Origin: Xenorhabdus lircayensis
Lineage (GTDB): Bacteria > Pseudomonadota > Gammaproteobacteria > Enterobacterales > Enterobacteriaceae
NCBI RefSeq assembly: GCF_016306625.1
Contig: NZ_JACOII010000038.1
Span: forward strand, 1-64,000
Direction: 5' to 3'
Length of the DNA stretch: 64,000 nucleotides
Part shown: piece by piece, positions 32,507 to 41,275 of the stretch
Layout: the number at the start of each line of letters is the position of its first letter
How positions within the stretch are numbered: position 1 is the stretch's first letter
The notes under the pieces: model-generated
What the model was told of the DNA's origin: nothing
Seen by the model: the letters and a program-made list of their open reading frames with translations, nothing else
Databases searched by the model: none
Position numbers and translations under genes: made by a program

Positions 32507-34164
32507 ACATATGGGAACAATACGCTTTTGATATCGAAAACGGTAAAATTCCGGCCTGTAAACGCGTAAAACAGACCGTGAAACGCTATTATAACGACCT
32601 GAATAACCCGCTTTATGTGTTTGATTCGGCAGTAGTCGAGCGTTTTATTGCCTTTTCCCGTGTCTGTCCGCATGTCAAAGGCCACTTGCGTGGTAAATCC
32701 ATCATCCTTGAACCGTGGCAGCAGTTTGCTTTTGCGAACCTGTTCGGCTTTAAGGTAAAAGTGACCGGACGCAGAAAATACCGAAGCGCTTATATTCAGG
32801 TGCCGCGTAAAAATGCCAAATCCACGGTGGCGGCAATACTGGCTAACTGGTTCTTAGTGATGGAACAAGGCCAGCAGGATATTTACACTGCCGCTGTCAG
32901 TCGAGATCAGGCGCGTATTGTGTTTGATGATGCCCGCCAGATGAGCCTGTTATCAAAGCCATTGAAAAAACGGGTAACTATCCAGCAACACAAAGTCACT
33001 TATCCGAAAACTAACAGTCTGTTAAAGCCGCTGGCCGCCAAAGCCGCCACCATTGAAGGGACTAACCCCAGTCTGGCGATTGTCGATGAATATCACTTAC
33101 ACCCTGATAACGCCGTGTATTCAGCTCTTGAGTTGGGGATGGGCGCACGTCCCGAAGGTATCCTGTTTGCCATCACCACCGCAGGCAGTAACGTTATTTC
33201 GGCCTGTAAGCAGCACTATAATTATTGTTGTCAAATACTGGGCGGGGAAGAACAAAACGAATCCCTGTTTGCCTTGATTTACGAACTGGACGACGAGAAC
33301 GAGATTGATGATGAATCCCTTTGGATTAAAGCCAATCCCAATCTGAATGTGTCAGTAGATAGTGATGCTTTGCATGACACCATCCAGAAAGCGCGAGGCA
33401 TTCCCTCACAATGGACGGAGATGTTAACCAAACGCTTTAATATTTGGTGTCAGGGTGAAACGCCGTGGATGGGTGAAGGCGCATGGAAAGCTTGCCAGCA
33501 AGATTATGATGAAAACGACCTCAAAGGGCTGGAGTGCTACGCCGGACTGGATTTGTCTTCAACAGGGGATATAACCAGCATTTGTTACATGTTCCCCGTG
33601 GATAATGAGCTGTTATTACTGACCCGTCATTATCTCCCCGAAGCCCAGTTACAGAATCCCGCCAATAAAAATCGGGCTGTCTATCGCCAATGGGCACAAG
33701 CAGGCTGGATACGTACCACCGCAGACGACTGCATTGATTATGACCGTATCCGTGATGATATTCTTAACGACAGCCAGCACTTTGATATCAAGCTGGTCGG
33801 CTTTGACACATGGAACGCCACGCACTTAAGAACCCAACTACAAGGCGCAGGGCTGGATGTTGAACCCTTCCCGCAAACCTATCTGCGCTTTAGTCCCGTG
33901 GCTAAATCTGCCGAAGTCTTCGTGAATCGCAAAATCATTCGTCACAACGGCGATCCGGTTCTCGCATGGGCCATGTCCAATGTCGTAATGGAAACCGACG
34001 CGAACGCCAATATCAAACCGAACAAGAAGAAATCCGCGAATAAAATCGACCCTGCGATTGCATTTCTGATGAGCTTTGGCACATGGCAGATTGAGCATGA
34101 AGAGTTTGCATTTAGCCTCAATGATGAATATAAACAGAGACTGGCTAGCTTTGATGGTATTTAA
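32503..34164 (+). CDS. Terminase large subunit
   Basis: 553-residue packaging motor. ATPase P-loop variant 'VPRKNAKST' (100-108), Walker B 'SLAIVDEYH', coupling motif 'FAITTAGS', and C-terminal nuclease acidic residues in 'YAGLDLSSTGDIT', 'LVGFDTWNA' and 'NKIDPAIAFLMSF'. Full length for the HK97-like group. Last gene of the capsid-packaging operon. Confidence 0.94.
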   Translation: MNIWEQYAFDIENGKIPACKRVKQTVKRYYNDLNNPLYVFDSAVVERFIAFSRVCPHVKGHLRGKSIILEPWQQFAFANLFGFKVKVTGRRKYRSAYIQVPRKNAKSTVAAILANWFLVMEQGQQDIYTAAVSRDQARIVFDDARQMSLLSKPLKKRVTIQQHKVTYPKTNSLLKPLAAKAATIEGTNPSLAIVDEYHLHPDNAVYSALELGMGARPEGILFAITTAGSNVISACKQHYNYCCQILGGEEQNESLFALIYELDDENEIDDESLWIKANPNLNVSVDSDALHDTIQKARGIPSQWTEMLTKRFNIWCQGETPWMGEGAWKACQQDYDENDLKGLECYAGLDLSSTGDITSICYMFPVDNELLLLTRHYLPEAQLQNPANKNRAVYRQWAQAGWIRTTADDCIDYDRIRDDILNDSQHFDIKLVGFDTWNATHLRTQLQGAGLDVEPFPQTYLRFSPVAKSAEVFVNRKIIRHNGDPVLAWAMSNVVMETDANANIKPNKKKSANKIDPAIAFLMSFGTWQIEHEEFAFSLNDEYKQRLASFDGI

Positions 34165-34487
34165 TTTTCTTAATTCCCAGATAGAGCAGAGATTAATAAA
34201 ACCAATGGCTTAAAAGGTGAGAAATCTCACCTTTACTCTGCTAAATTTTATCAGTCATCTGATAAAATTCATTAATTCCTCGTGTGTTATTTTATGTCAT
34301 CCTGCCATCAACACATGCAACTCACCTATTGAATTAAATCAAGCTGTACTCTCCAATATTGATGAACCGATTTTATTGATGTTCACAGGCGGAGAAGTAC
34401 CCCTCCGCCTCATATTGCCAAAGATATTTTCAATAAACCTCTTTGGTTTAATTAGCAATCTATATTGTTAATACATGAGGAATAAAT
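34165..34487. other. Gap between TerL and the tail-collar gene
   Basis: About 320 bases. Two hairpins are present: GGTGAG-AAAT-CTCACC (about 34215-34231) and AGGCGGAG-n8-CTCCGCCT (about 34388-34411). Neither has a U-tract. An 84-codon plus-strand frame (34217-34471) lacks start signals and family likeness. Confidence 0.5.
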
Positions 34488-35327
34488 ATGAGTATTCAAG
34501 ATAAAAAGCCTGAGTCAAAAGCCTTAGATGATGACGGCCTTGTTGTCGTTACAACACCAGAATATGTCAAAGATTCGGTTAGAGAAGCGATTGAAGATCA
34601 TGCTCAGAGTCGTAATCATCCAGATGCGACGCTGCAAGATAAAGGATTTGTTACACTGAGCAATGATGTTGGTAGTGATAGCGAAACTAGTGCAGCAACG
34701 CCAAAAGCGGTTAAGACAGCATACGACTTAGCAAACAAAGCAAATAATAATGCTGATATCCGTTTGGCGAAAGACCAGAATGGAGCAGATATACCTAACA
34801 AAGAGGAATTTGTTAAGAATCTTGGATTAGAACCACTAATGGAAGGATTAGCATTACCTGTTGGAGTTCCTGTCCCTTGGCCGACAGAAAACCCTCCAGA
34901 AGGCTGGCTTATATGTAACGGTGATTCATTTGATAGAGCAAAATATCCGAAACTTGCTCTTGCCTATCCGTCTGGGGAATTACCTGATTTGAGAGGGGAA
35001 TTTATTCGTGGGCTAGATAATGGACGTGGTATTGATCCTAAGCGCACATTACTCTCTGAACAGAGAGCAACCATGTTACCGTCAATTGCTACCTATAAAT
35101 ACAGTGATAATAATGGTGTTTTAGTTTCACCGCCAGTAGGATCATATCCTGACAATTCAAATACCTTAGCTAGTGATTATGAGGAAGCTACAACTCTGCC
35201 AGACGACCAGAATTCAGGCCACCCGTATCTTAGTGCCAGACTTACACCATATGGCTCTGTAGGCCTCGCGTCGTTTCGTGTTCGACCTCGCAATATAGCA
35301 TTCAACTATATAGTGAGAGCTGCTTGA
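34488..35327 (+). CDS. Phage tail-collar / tail-fibre protein
   Basis: 279 residues. The N-terminal part carries tail-fibre repeats ('DATLQDKGFVTLSND', 'SAATPKAVKTAYDLANKA'), the middle a tail-collar domain ('PVPWPTENPPEGWLICNGDSF', shared with P2-like fibres; 'LPDLRGEFIRGLDNGRGID'), and the end 'FRVRPRNIAFNYIVRA'. Such proteins bind host receptors at the tail tip. The gene has AGGA upstream. It is the only tail gene on the island, so it may be fitted onto a helper phage tail, or be a passenger. Confidence 0.85.
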   Translation: MSIQDKKPESKALDDDGLVVVTTPEYVKDSVREAIEDHAQSRNHPDATLQDKGFVTLSNDVGSDSETSAATPKAVKTAYDLANKANNNADIRLAKDQNGADIPNKEEFVKNLGLEPLMEGLALPVGVPVPWPTENPPEGWLICNGDSFDRAKYPKLALAYPSGELPDLRGEFIRGLDNGRGIDPKRTLLSEQRATMLPSIATYKYSDNNGVLVSPPVGSYPDNSNTLASDYEEATTLPDDQNSGHPYLSARLTPYGSVGLASFRVRPRNIAFNYIVRAA

Positions 35328-35521
35328 TTCTGAGTTGATACAGATAATTTCCAACACGTAATTTTCTTCGGTTTCATATCAATCCCACCTATTATTTTTA
35401 TTTCAGCATCAGGGGCAATCAGCCCCTGTTCTTAAGCATCTTAATGTGTTTAATGAAATATAACGCAAAAAGTTAAGCATTTATACGAGTTCGCTTATTG
35501 AACCAGATAAGACAATTCGTT
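35328..35521 (+). terminator. Terminator after the tail-collar gene
   Basis: CAGGGGC-AATCA-GCCCCTG (35410-35428) followed by TTCTTAAG about 85 bases after the stop. The rest of this 190-base stretch holds nothing recognisable. Confidence 0.6.
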
Positions 35522-35710
35522 AAAGTAGCCCCGCCATTGGCAAAATCCAATGGTCAGGGATTTGCAACCCTGTAGAGCTATCCACTGGTAGGATGTTTCT
35601 ACCAGTGTGCCTGCGTTCGCCTTTTCTATGGTGGTTCAGGCAGGGGAGGCTTCGGCCTCGCCGGACGATAGCTCCCGGTATTGCAAACCCTGTCTGAATC
35701 GCCACCATCA
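35522..35710 (+). ncRNA. Structured immunity-type RNA region upstream of the Ner-like gene
   Basis: Four strong hairpins in a row: CCATTGG-n6-CCAATGG (35534-35553), CAGGG-n8-CCCTG (35555-35572), CACTGGTAG-n7-CTACCAGTG (35583-35607) and GAGGC-TTCG-GCCTC (35646-35659). A TTGCAA(A)CCCTG motif recurs at both ends (about 35562 and 35683). Similar blocks precede Ner-like or immunity genes in enterobacterial satellites and resemble C4-type antisense RNA regions. The class assignment is from memory and uncertain. Confidence 0.45.
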
Positions 35711-35739
35711 ATGCTTAATTAATGGAAGGGGTAGCAGGA

Positions 35740-36003
35740 ATGAATAACGTTAGAAATGACTGGCATCAAGCCGACATTATCGCTGCATTACGTAAACGTG
35801 GTACAACCTTAGCGGCGGTATCCCGTGAAGCGGGACTCAGTTCTTCCACATTAGCGAATACACTTTCTCGCCCGTGGCCTAAAGGCGAATGGATTATTGC
35901 CAATTTTCTCAATATTCACCCGTCTGAAATCTGGCCTAGCCGTTATTTTGATATGAACGGTAATCTTATCGAACGTAAAGTTCGCGATAAATCATCAAAG
36001 TAA
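35740..36003 (+). CDS. Ner/Nlp-family DNA-binding regulator
   Basis: 87 residues from the ATG at 35740 (AAGGGG upstream); an earlier in-frame ATG at 35722 is less likely. 'DWHQADIIAALRKRGTTLAA' followed by 'SREAGLSSSTLANTL' and 'WPKGEWIIANFLNIHPSEIWPSRY' is the Ner/Nlp helix-turn-helix fold. In Mu Ner represses early transcription. Here it likely controls the island. Confidence 0.88.
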   Translation: MNNVRNDWHQADIIAALRKRGTTLAAVSREAGLSSSTLANTLSRPWPKGEWIIANFLNIHPSEIWPSRYFDMNGNLIERKVRDKSSK

Positions 36004-36358
36004 TTATTCTAATACTGGAAAAACATCAGGGAAATAGTCACCTCATTTCATTGCTCACAGAATGTTATTGGCGTTGATGGGGTGGCACTATCGGTGATGT
36101 TATTACGGAAAGGTCAGATGATAACCGTTACGGGGAAATCTTCTTACTGGCGGGGAACTTCAGTCTCTCAATAGCTTTCGACGAAATGCGTCGCAACCCT
36201 CTATAGCTCCGAACACGCCTTAATTTTAAATATCTTTATTTTTCTTTCTGGTACTTATGCTTTTCAACGCGTCTTTATGTTGAGCCATTTTTGGTGGGGT
36301 AATCGGTGGGGTAATTTTAAATAAATAAGCACTTCTTCATATGAAAAAGTGCTTATTA
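36004..36358. other. Right end of the island
   Basis: About 355 bases without a supported gene. It contains the right arm-type 18-mer (36294-36311) and, next to attR, a hairpin AATAAGCACTT-n12-AAGTGCTTATT (36324-36357). On the minus strand the hairpin ends in a T-rich tract and now serves as the terminator of the dusB-fis operon. Confidence 0.6.
36294..36311. repeat. Putative integrase arm-type site, right
   Basis: Second copy of the 18-mer GTGGGGTAATCGGTGGGG, same orientation as 21096-21113, about 50 bases from attR. Confidence 0.6.
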
Positions 36359-36398
36359 AACAACATGATCTAAGACTAGGATCAGTTCATGCCGTATT
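36359..36398. repeat. attR within the 3' end of fis
   Basis: Forty bases identical to attL (20929-20968), including the fis stop codon and the last five codons. Integration leaves fis intact. Confidence 0.92.
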
Positions 36399-36678
36399 TT
36401 TTCAGTTTCTTACGCAGAGTACCACGGTTGATTCCCATCATCAGTGCTGCACGGGTTTGGTTACCACGGGTGTATTGCATCACCATGTCCAACAGTGGTT
36501 GTTCTACTTCAGCCAGTACCAGCTCATACAGGTCATTAACGTCTTGACCGTTCAGTTGAGCAAAATAGTTCTTCAGTGCTTGTTTAACTGAATCACGCAG
36601 AGGTTTTTGAGTCACCTGATCTTGTGAATTTACAGTAGCAACGGTTAGTACATCAGAATTTACGCGTTGTTCGAACAT
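36382..36678 (-). CDS. fis: DNA-binding protein Fis
   Basis: 98-residue nucleoid protein, the usual Fis length. C-terminal helix-turn-helix '[20 protein letters not shown]' and ending 'LKKYGMN', essentially as in E. coli. It bends DNA and stimulates rRNA, site-specific recombination and growth-phase genes. It follows dusB by 7 bases in the standard dusB-fis operon. Its last 17 bases are the island attachment site, and the coding sequence is restored by the duplicated core. Confidence 0.98.
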   Translation of the reverse strand: MFEQRVNSDVLTVATVNSQDQVTQKPLRDSVKQALKNYFAQLNGQDVNDLYELVLAEVEQPLLDMVMQYTRGNQTRAALMMGINRGTLRKKLKKYGMN

Positions 36679-36685
36679 AGTTCTG

Positions 36686-37669
36686 TCAGCTCTTTTCTTT
36701 ATTTACGCAAAAATTTTCGAAGTATGCCTCCAACGCCTCCAGCTGTTCGCTGGCATCCTCAATGGCGTTGAATGTGCGCCGAAACTGGTCATCAGGAGCA
36801 TGTCCCTTGAGATACCAAGATACATGCTTGCGTGCAATACGAACTCCTTTGCCTTGACCGTAAAAGTCATGCAGTTCTCGTACATGCTCGCTCATTAAAC
36901 GCTGCACGTCGCCAAAGGGCATCGGTGGCAGCAATTCTCCTGTTTCCAGATAGTGCTGGATTTCCCGAAAGATCCAGGGTCTTCCCTGAGCAGCGCGGCC
37001 TATCATCAGGGCATCAGCCCCGGTGTAGTCAAGCACTGCTCTGGCTTTTAGCGGGTCAGTAATGTCACCATTAGCAATAATTGGAATGGCAACAGTCTGC
37101 TTAACTGTCCGAATATTGTCGTACTCGGCCTCACCATTAAACAGGCAGGCTCGTGTCCTGCCATGTATCGTAAGAGCCTGAATACCACAACGCTCGGCCA
37201 ATTGGGCAATTTCTACACAGTTACGTTCTTCCGGTGACCACCCTGTGCGAATCTTCAGAGTAACAGGCACATCAACCGCATTGACTACCGCAGAAAGGAT
37301 TTTTTCAACCAGTTCTGGATAACGCAGTAATGCAGAGCCTGCCAGCTTACGATTCACTTTTTTGGCTGGGCACCCCATATTGATATCGATGATCTGAGCG
37401 CCATTGTTGACGTTAATTTTCGCCGCCGCCGCCATTTCATCGGGATCACTACCGGCAATTTGTACAGAACGCACTCCGGGTTCGTCGCTATGAACCATAC
37501 GCAGCCGAGATTTATCCGTCTTCCAAACCTGTGGATTGGAAGAAAGCATTTCTGAGACTGCCATTCCTGCGCCCATATGATAGCAAAGAGATCGAAACGG
37601 GCGATCTGTTATGCCGGCCATAGGGGCTGCAATAAGACAGTTTTTCAACTGGTATTGTCCGATACGCAT
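36686..37669 (-). CDS. dusB: tRNA-dihydrouridine synthase B
   Basis: 327 residues. FMN-dependent enzyme reducing U17 of tRNA. '[15 protein letters not shown]', the catalytic Cys in '[20 protein letters not shown]', 'TLKIRTGW', '[13 protein letters not shown]' and 'IANGDI' are all present. The ATG at 37669 ('MRIGQYQLK') equals the E. coli start; a TTG 21 bases upstream is possible. First gene of dusB-fis, preceded by about 280 bases holding the promoter. Confidence 0.96.
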   Translation of the reverse strand: MRIGQYQLKNCLIAAPMAGITDRPFRSLCYHMGAGMAVSEMLSSNPQVWKTDKSRLRMVHSDEPGVRSVQIAGSDPDEMAAAAKINVNNGAQIIDINMGCPAKKVNRKLAGSALLRYPELVEKILSAVVNAVDVPVTLKIRTGWSPEERNCVEIAQLAERCGIQALTIHGRTRACLFNGEAEYDNIRTVKQTVAIPIIANGDITDPLKARAVLDYTGADALMIGRAAQGRPWIFREIQHYLETGELLPPMPFGDVQRLMSEHVRELHDFYGQGKGVRIARKHVSWYLKGHAPDDQFRRTFNAIEDASEQLEALEAYFENFCVNKEKS

Positions 37670-37953
37670 AGGCGAAGAAAGAGTGGTCAACTGTGACTAA
37701 GGGCGCGTATATTACGCATTTTTCACAAGATATGAAAGGCCAAACTTTGAGCGAATCGATATTTATAACGGATTTCTTCCAGTTGATTTTTTAAAAATTA
37801 GTTAATTATCTTTAAATAACATTAACTTATGTTTTATTGATGAAATTTATTATTACCTATATTTCTAATCACAAAGAGAGCGGATTACCACCAATTAACC
37901 TCCCAAGTAATCATTTTAGTGGATAATCTCGCTTTTCAATAGACATTGATTGA

Positions 37954-38835
37954 TTATTTTTTAATCCCTGTGATGCGGCACCACTCTTCTTGTTCTGCTA
38001 TCGGATCGATAATGAATTCATCGTTATAGGCTTGAGCAACGCCTTCAGCCTGACTTGCCAGAACGCCAGACAAGCCCAATAATCCACCAGATTTAGGCAA
38101 TGAACCGATGATCGGTGCCAATTCACGCAGTGGGCCAGCCAAGATATTGGCAATCACGATGTCACATTCGAGGTCACTAGGTTGATCTTTAGATAGATAG
38201 AGGGTTAATTGGCCAGATACACCGTTGCGTTCGGCGTTATCTCGGCTGGCCTGAATCGCTTGAGGGTCGATATCAATACCGATGGCCTGTTTCGCTCCCA
38301 GTTTCAAGGCCGCGATAGCTAAGATTCCTGAACCACAGCCGAAATCGATAACGGTTTTACCTGCTATATCAAGACCGTCGAGCCATTGTAAGCAAAGGGA
38401 AGTGGTTGGGTGAGTACCGGTTCCGAACGCCAGACCGGGATCAAGCATGACATTGACGGCGTCAGGTTCTGGAACTTCGCGCCAGCTAGGACAAATCCAC
38501 AGACGGTCGCCGAAGCACATGGGGTGGAAGTTGTCCATCCACTCTCGCTCCCAGTCTTTATCTTCCAGTTGCTCAATTTTGTGGATGAAACCCTGACCTA
38601 ACTGTGGAACCTGTTCTAATTGGCTCACAACGGCTTTCATATCCATTTCAGCATCGTACAGGCCGATAACATCGGTATCGCCCCATAAACGGGTTTCGCC
38701 CGGCAGGGGCTCGAAAATAGGGGTATCGTGGCTATCTTGAAAAGTCACTGATACTGCGCCACTTGCCATTAGCTCATCGCCCAATGCTTCAGCTTGTTGT
38801 CCCGTGGTGTTTAATCTTAATTGTATCCAAGGCAT
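37954..38835 (-). CDS. prmA: Ribosomal protein L11 methyltransferase
   Basis: 293 residues. N-terminal L11-recognition domain ('[20 protein letters not shown]') and a C-terminal Rossmann SAM domain with '[14 protein letters not shown]', '[15 protein letters not shown]' and '[11 protein letters not shown]'. It trimethylates L11. Normal length, 25 bases after panF, with a putative operon yhdT-panF-prmA as in E. coli. Confidence 0.96.
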   Translation of the reverse strand: MPWIQLRLNTTGQQAEALGDELMASGAVSVTFQDSHDTPIFEPLPGETRLWGDTDVIGLYDAEMDMKAVVSQLEQVPQLGQGFIHKIEQLEDKDWEREWMDNFHPMCFGDRLWICPSWREVPEPDAVNVMLDPGLAFGTGTHPTTSLCLQWLDGLDIAGKTVIDFGCGSGILAIAALKLGAKQAIGIDIDPQAIQASRDNAERNGVSGQLTLYLSKDQPSDLECDIVIANILAGPLRELAPIIGSLPKSGGLLGLSGVLASQAEGVAQAYNDEFIIDPIAEQEEWCRITGIKK

Positions 38836-38860
38836 AAAAATTCTCTTTTTGTGAATCGAT

Positions 38861-40309
38861 TTATTGTGGAGCAGCGGTTTGTTGCGTGCGTTTATTACCC
38901 ATCATATTTCCTATCCCGAATGCCAGTAAACTCAATAAAAGAGATGGCACGATTGGATGGAAACCAAGAAGTTGGATATTGAAAGTCGCCAGCAGCGTGT
39001 AGGTGGTGGCACCTATCAGCATTGAGCTGATCGCGCCGTGGGCATTGGCTTTTTCCCAGTATAACCCCAGCACCAGAGGCCAGAGGAAAACAGCTTGCAG
39101 ACCGCCAAATGCCAGCAGGTTTAGCCAGATGATCATCTCAGGTGGGCGCCATGCAGCCAGCAGCAGTAATGCACCTAAAAACAGGGTGGAGTAGCTGGAG
39201 ATGCGCGAGAGTTTTTTCTCTTGGCTGATCTGTTGAGGAAACAGGTTTAAATAGAGATCTTTGACGATTGTGGCCGAAGATTGCAGTAGTTGGGCATTAA
39301 TGGTGGACATAATCGCCGCCATTGGTGCAGCCAAAAAAATCCCCGCAGCGACAGGAGGCAATACGGTGATCATCAAGGTTGGGATCACTTGGTCGGGAAT
39401 GGTTAGATCAGGAATGATCGCCCGACCGAGTGCGCCAGCAAGATGCATGCCGAACATCAGGATCGCCATGACGATAGTGCCAATGATAATACCGCGATGA
39501 ACCGCCTTGCTATCTTTGTAGGAAATGCAGCGCACGGCAGTATGTGGCAGCCCAATCACGCCAAAGCAGACCAATACCCAGAAGGACGCCATAAATGGCC
39601 CTGTGAGGATATTACCGGCACCGTGAGGCGAAACCAGATTCGGGTCAATGGCTCGTAGTGTCGTCACTGCTGCTGATAGCCCACCCGCTTTGTAGATAAC
39701 CCCTGTCAGCAATAACACGGTTCCCAGCAGCATCACCAGCCCTTGCAAGGCATCATTAAGGACACTGGCTCTAAATCCGCCAAATGCGGTGTAAAGGGCA
39801 ATCGAAACGCCAAAAATCAGCAGCCCCGTATCGTAAGGGATACCTGCGGCTGTCTCCAGCAAACGCGCTCCGCCGATGAATTGTACTGTCATCGCACCGA
39901 CAAAGGCGACCAGCAGGCTCAGGCTGGAAAACCAGACCAAAAAGCGGCTCTGATAGCGTGCATAAAGCATATCATTGAGTGTGACCGCGTTGTAACGGCG
40001 GGCGAGGATGGCAAATTTTTTCCCCAGTACGCTAAGGGAGAGCCATATCGCGGGCAGTTGGATCAGTGATAGCAGCACCCAGCCGATACCGTACTTATAA
40101 GCCGCGCCTGGGCCACCAATAAATGAACTGGCACTGATATAGGTTGCTGTAATGGTCATGGCCAGTACAAAGCCGCCCATTGAGCGATTGCCGAGAAAAT
40201 ACTCATTCAGGAAGTCGCCCGTTTGACGGCGGCGGTAAGCATAGATTGATAGCAGGAAAACCAATGCCAAATATCCCACTAGAGGCAGAATCACTTCACT
40301 TTGCATCAA
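38861..40309 (-). CDS. panF: Sodium/pantothenate symporter
   Basis: 482-residue member of the SSS family, about 12-13 membrane segments. '[17 protein letters not shown]' and '[16 protein letters not shown]' near the N-terminus and '[18 protein letters not shown]' in the sodium-site region are diagnostic. It imports pantothenate for CoA synthesis. It overlaps yhdT by 14 bases. Confidence 0.95.
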   Translation of the reverse strand: MMQSEVILPLVGYLALVFLLSIYAYRRRQTGDFLNEYFLGNRSMGGFVLAMTITATYISASSFIGGPGAAYKYGIGWVLLSLIQLPAIWLSLSVLGKKFAILARRYNAVTLNDMLYARYQSRFLVWFSSLSLLVAFVGAMTVQFIGGARLLETAAGIPYDTGLLIFGVSIALYTAFGGFRASVLNDALQGLVMLLGTVLLLTGVIYKAGGLSAAVTTLRAIDPNLVSPHGAGNILTGPFMASFWVLVCFGVIGLPHTAVRCISYKDSKAVHRGIIIGTIVMAILMFGMHLAGALGRAIIPDLTIPDQVIPTLMITVLPPVAAGIFLAAPMAAIMSTINAQLLQSSATIVKDLYLNLFPQQISQEKKLSRISSYSTLFLGALLLLAAWRPPEMIIWLNLLAFGGLQAVFLWPLVLGLYWEKANAHGAISSMLIGATTYTLLATFNIQLLGFHPIVPSLLLSLLAFGIGNMMGNKRTQQTAAPQ

Positions 40310-40538
40310 CGTCCTCCAGCGGAACTTCCTTGAATATAAACTTCACCATTAGCCAGCAGAGGATGATAAATAAGGCGGGCAGCAGCAGGCAAGCCAGTTC
40401 AAACCAGCGAGGCAATCCAGTTAATCCAATAGTATCACTGGGTAAATAGGCACACAGTAGCCAACCAACAAGATAAGCCAACGTTAGGAACACTGCCCAG
40501 CGTGCTTCTTTATTGGATTGAACAAATCGTCCGTCCAT
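40296..40538 (-). CDS. yhdT: Small inner-membrane protein YhdT (DUF997)
   Basis: 80 residues, two hydrophobic segments ('WAVFLTLAYLVGWLLCAYL' and 'LLLPALFIILCWLMVKF'), ending '[11 protein letters not shown]'. Close to E. coli YhdT, which also precedes and overlaps panF. Function unknown; a role with PanF is guessed from the conserved pairing. Confidence 0.92.
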   Translation of the reverse strand: MDGRFVQSNKEARWAVFLTLAYLVGWLLCAYLPSDTIGLTGLPRWFELACLLLPALFIILCWLMVKFIFKEVPLEDVDAK

Positions 40539-41275
40539 CCGTTCTCCGGGTAACTTACATGAAACAATATGAGGGGAATTGTACGGTAACGTGCAGATTT
40601 ATTCAGGGAAAAATGTGCCATAGAAATCAGAACAAAACCATAATGCCGTCTTATTTTTTGACAAGATAGCGCCTGATTGAAGTCCGCATATATTTTGCCG
40701 ATTTGTTAACAATGGAGAAATGAGTTTAAAGTCTGATAAGAATGGGATTAAATTTGAGACGTAAGAAAGCATTCTTGAATGAATGCCGGATATTTTTCTG
40801 AATGCGATTTCCCCATTTTGGTAAGAAGATTGAAATGAAAAATAGATTACATTTAGCAACGAACTGTTAACTCGTTGTTCTCCTGATAATAAGACAAACT
40901 GATATTATATCTACTGATTATAGTTTTTTTAATTTGTTGATATTGAATGTAAAATATTTATATCAGCTAGCTCATTATAATGAATTTGATTGTTATTTTT
41001 TTATTTTTCCACTCACTGAGTTGATTTTTTTTGGGTTTTTAATTAAATAAGGTAATGCGCATAAAGATCTTTTTTATATTTGAGTTACCTGTGATTGCCT
41101 AATTAAATTATTTTTTTCTGTTAAAAAAATTGGTCTCATAGATGATAATGAATAATATTATTCACCTGACTTATATTTTTATTTGGAATTTGTCGAGTAT
41201 AGGAAAGAGGCGTGAATGTTATCAACTCATTGCATCGAACAAGGTAAAGAGTATTAATTGCAAGGGTTGGTTAAC
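40539..41275. other. AT-rich region between yhdT and the invasin
   Basis: About 735 bases, divergent promoters for yhdT and the invasin gene. No credible gene; an 86-codon minus-strand frame at 40599-40859 lacks ribosome site and family likeness. The half nearer the invasin is very A/T-rich (T-runs at 40920-41130). Confidence 0.5.

Noticed and set aside
34217-34471. 84-codon ORF between TerL and the tail-collar gene
   Set aside because: No ribosome site, no recognised features, and overlaps two hairpins.
40599-40859. 86-codon minus-strand ORF upstream of yhdT
   Set aside because: AT-rich promoter region, no ribosome site, no family likeness.
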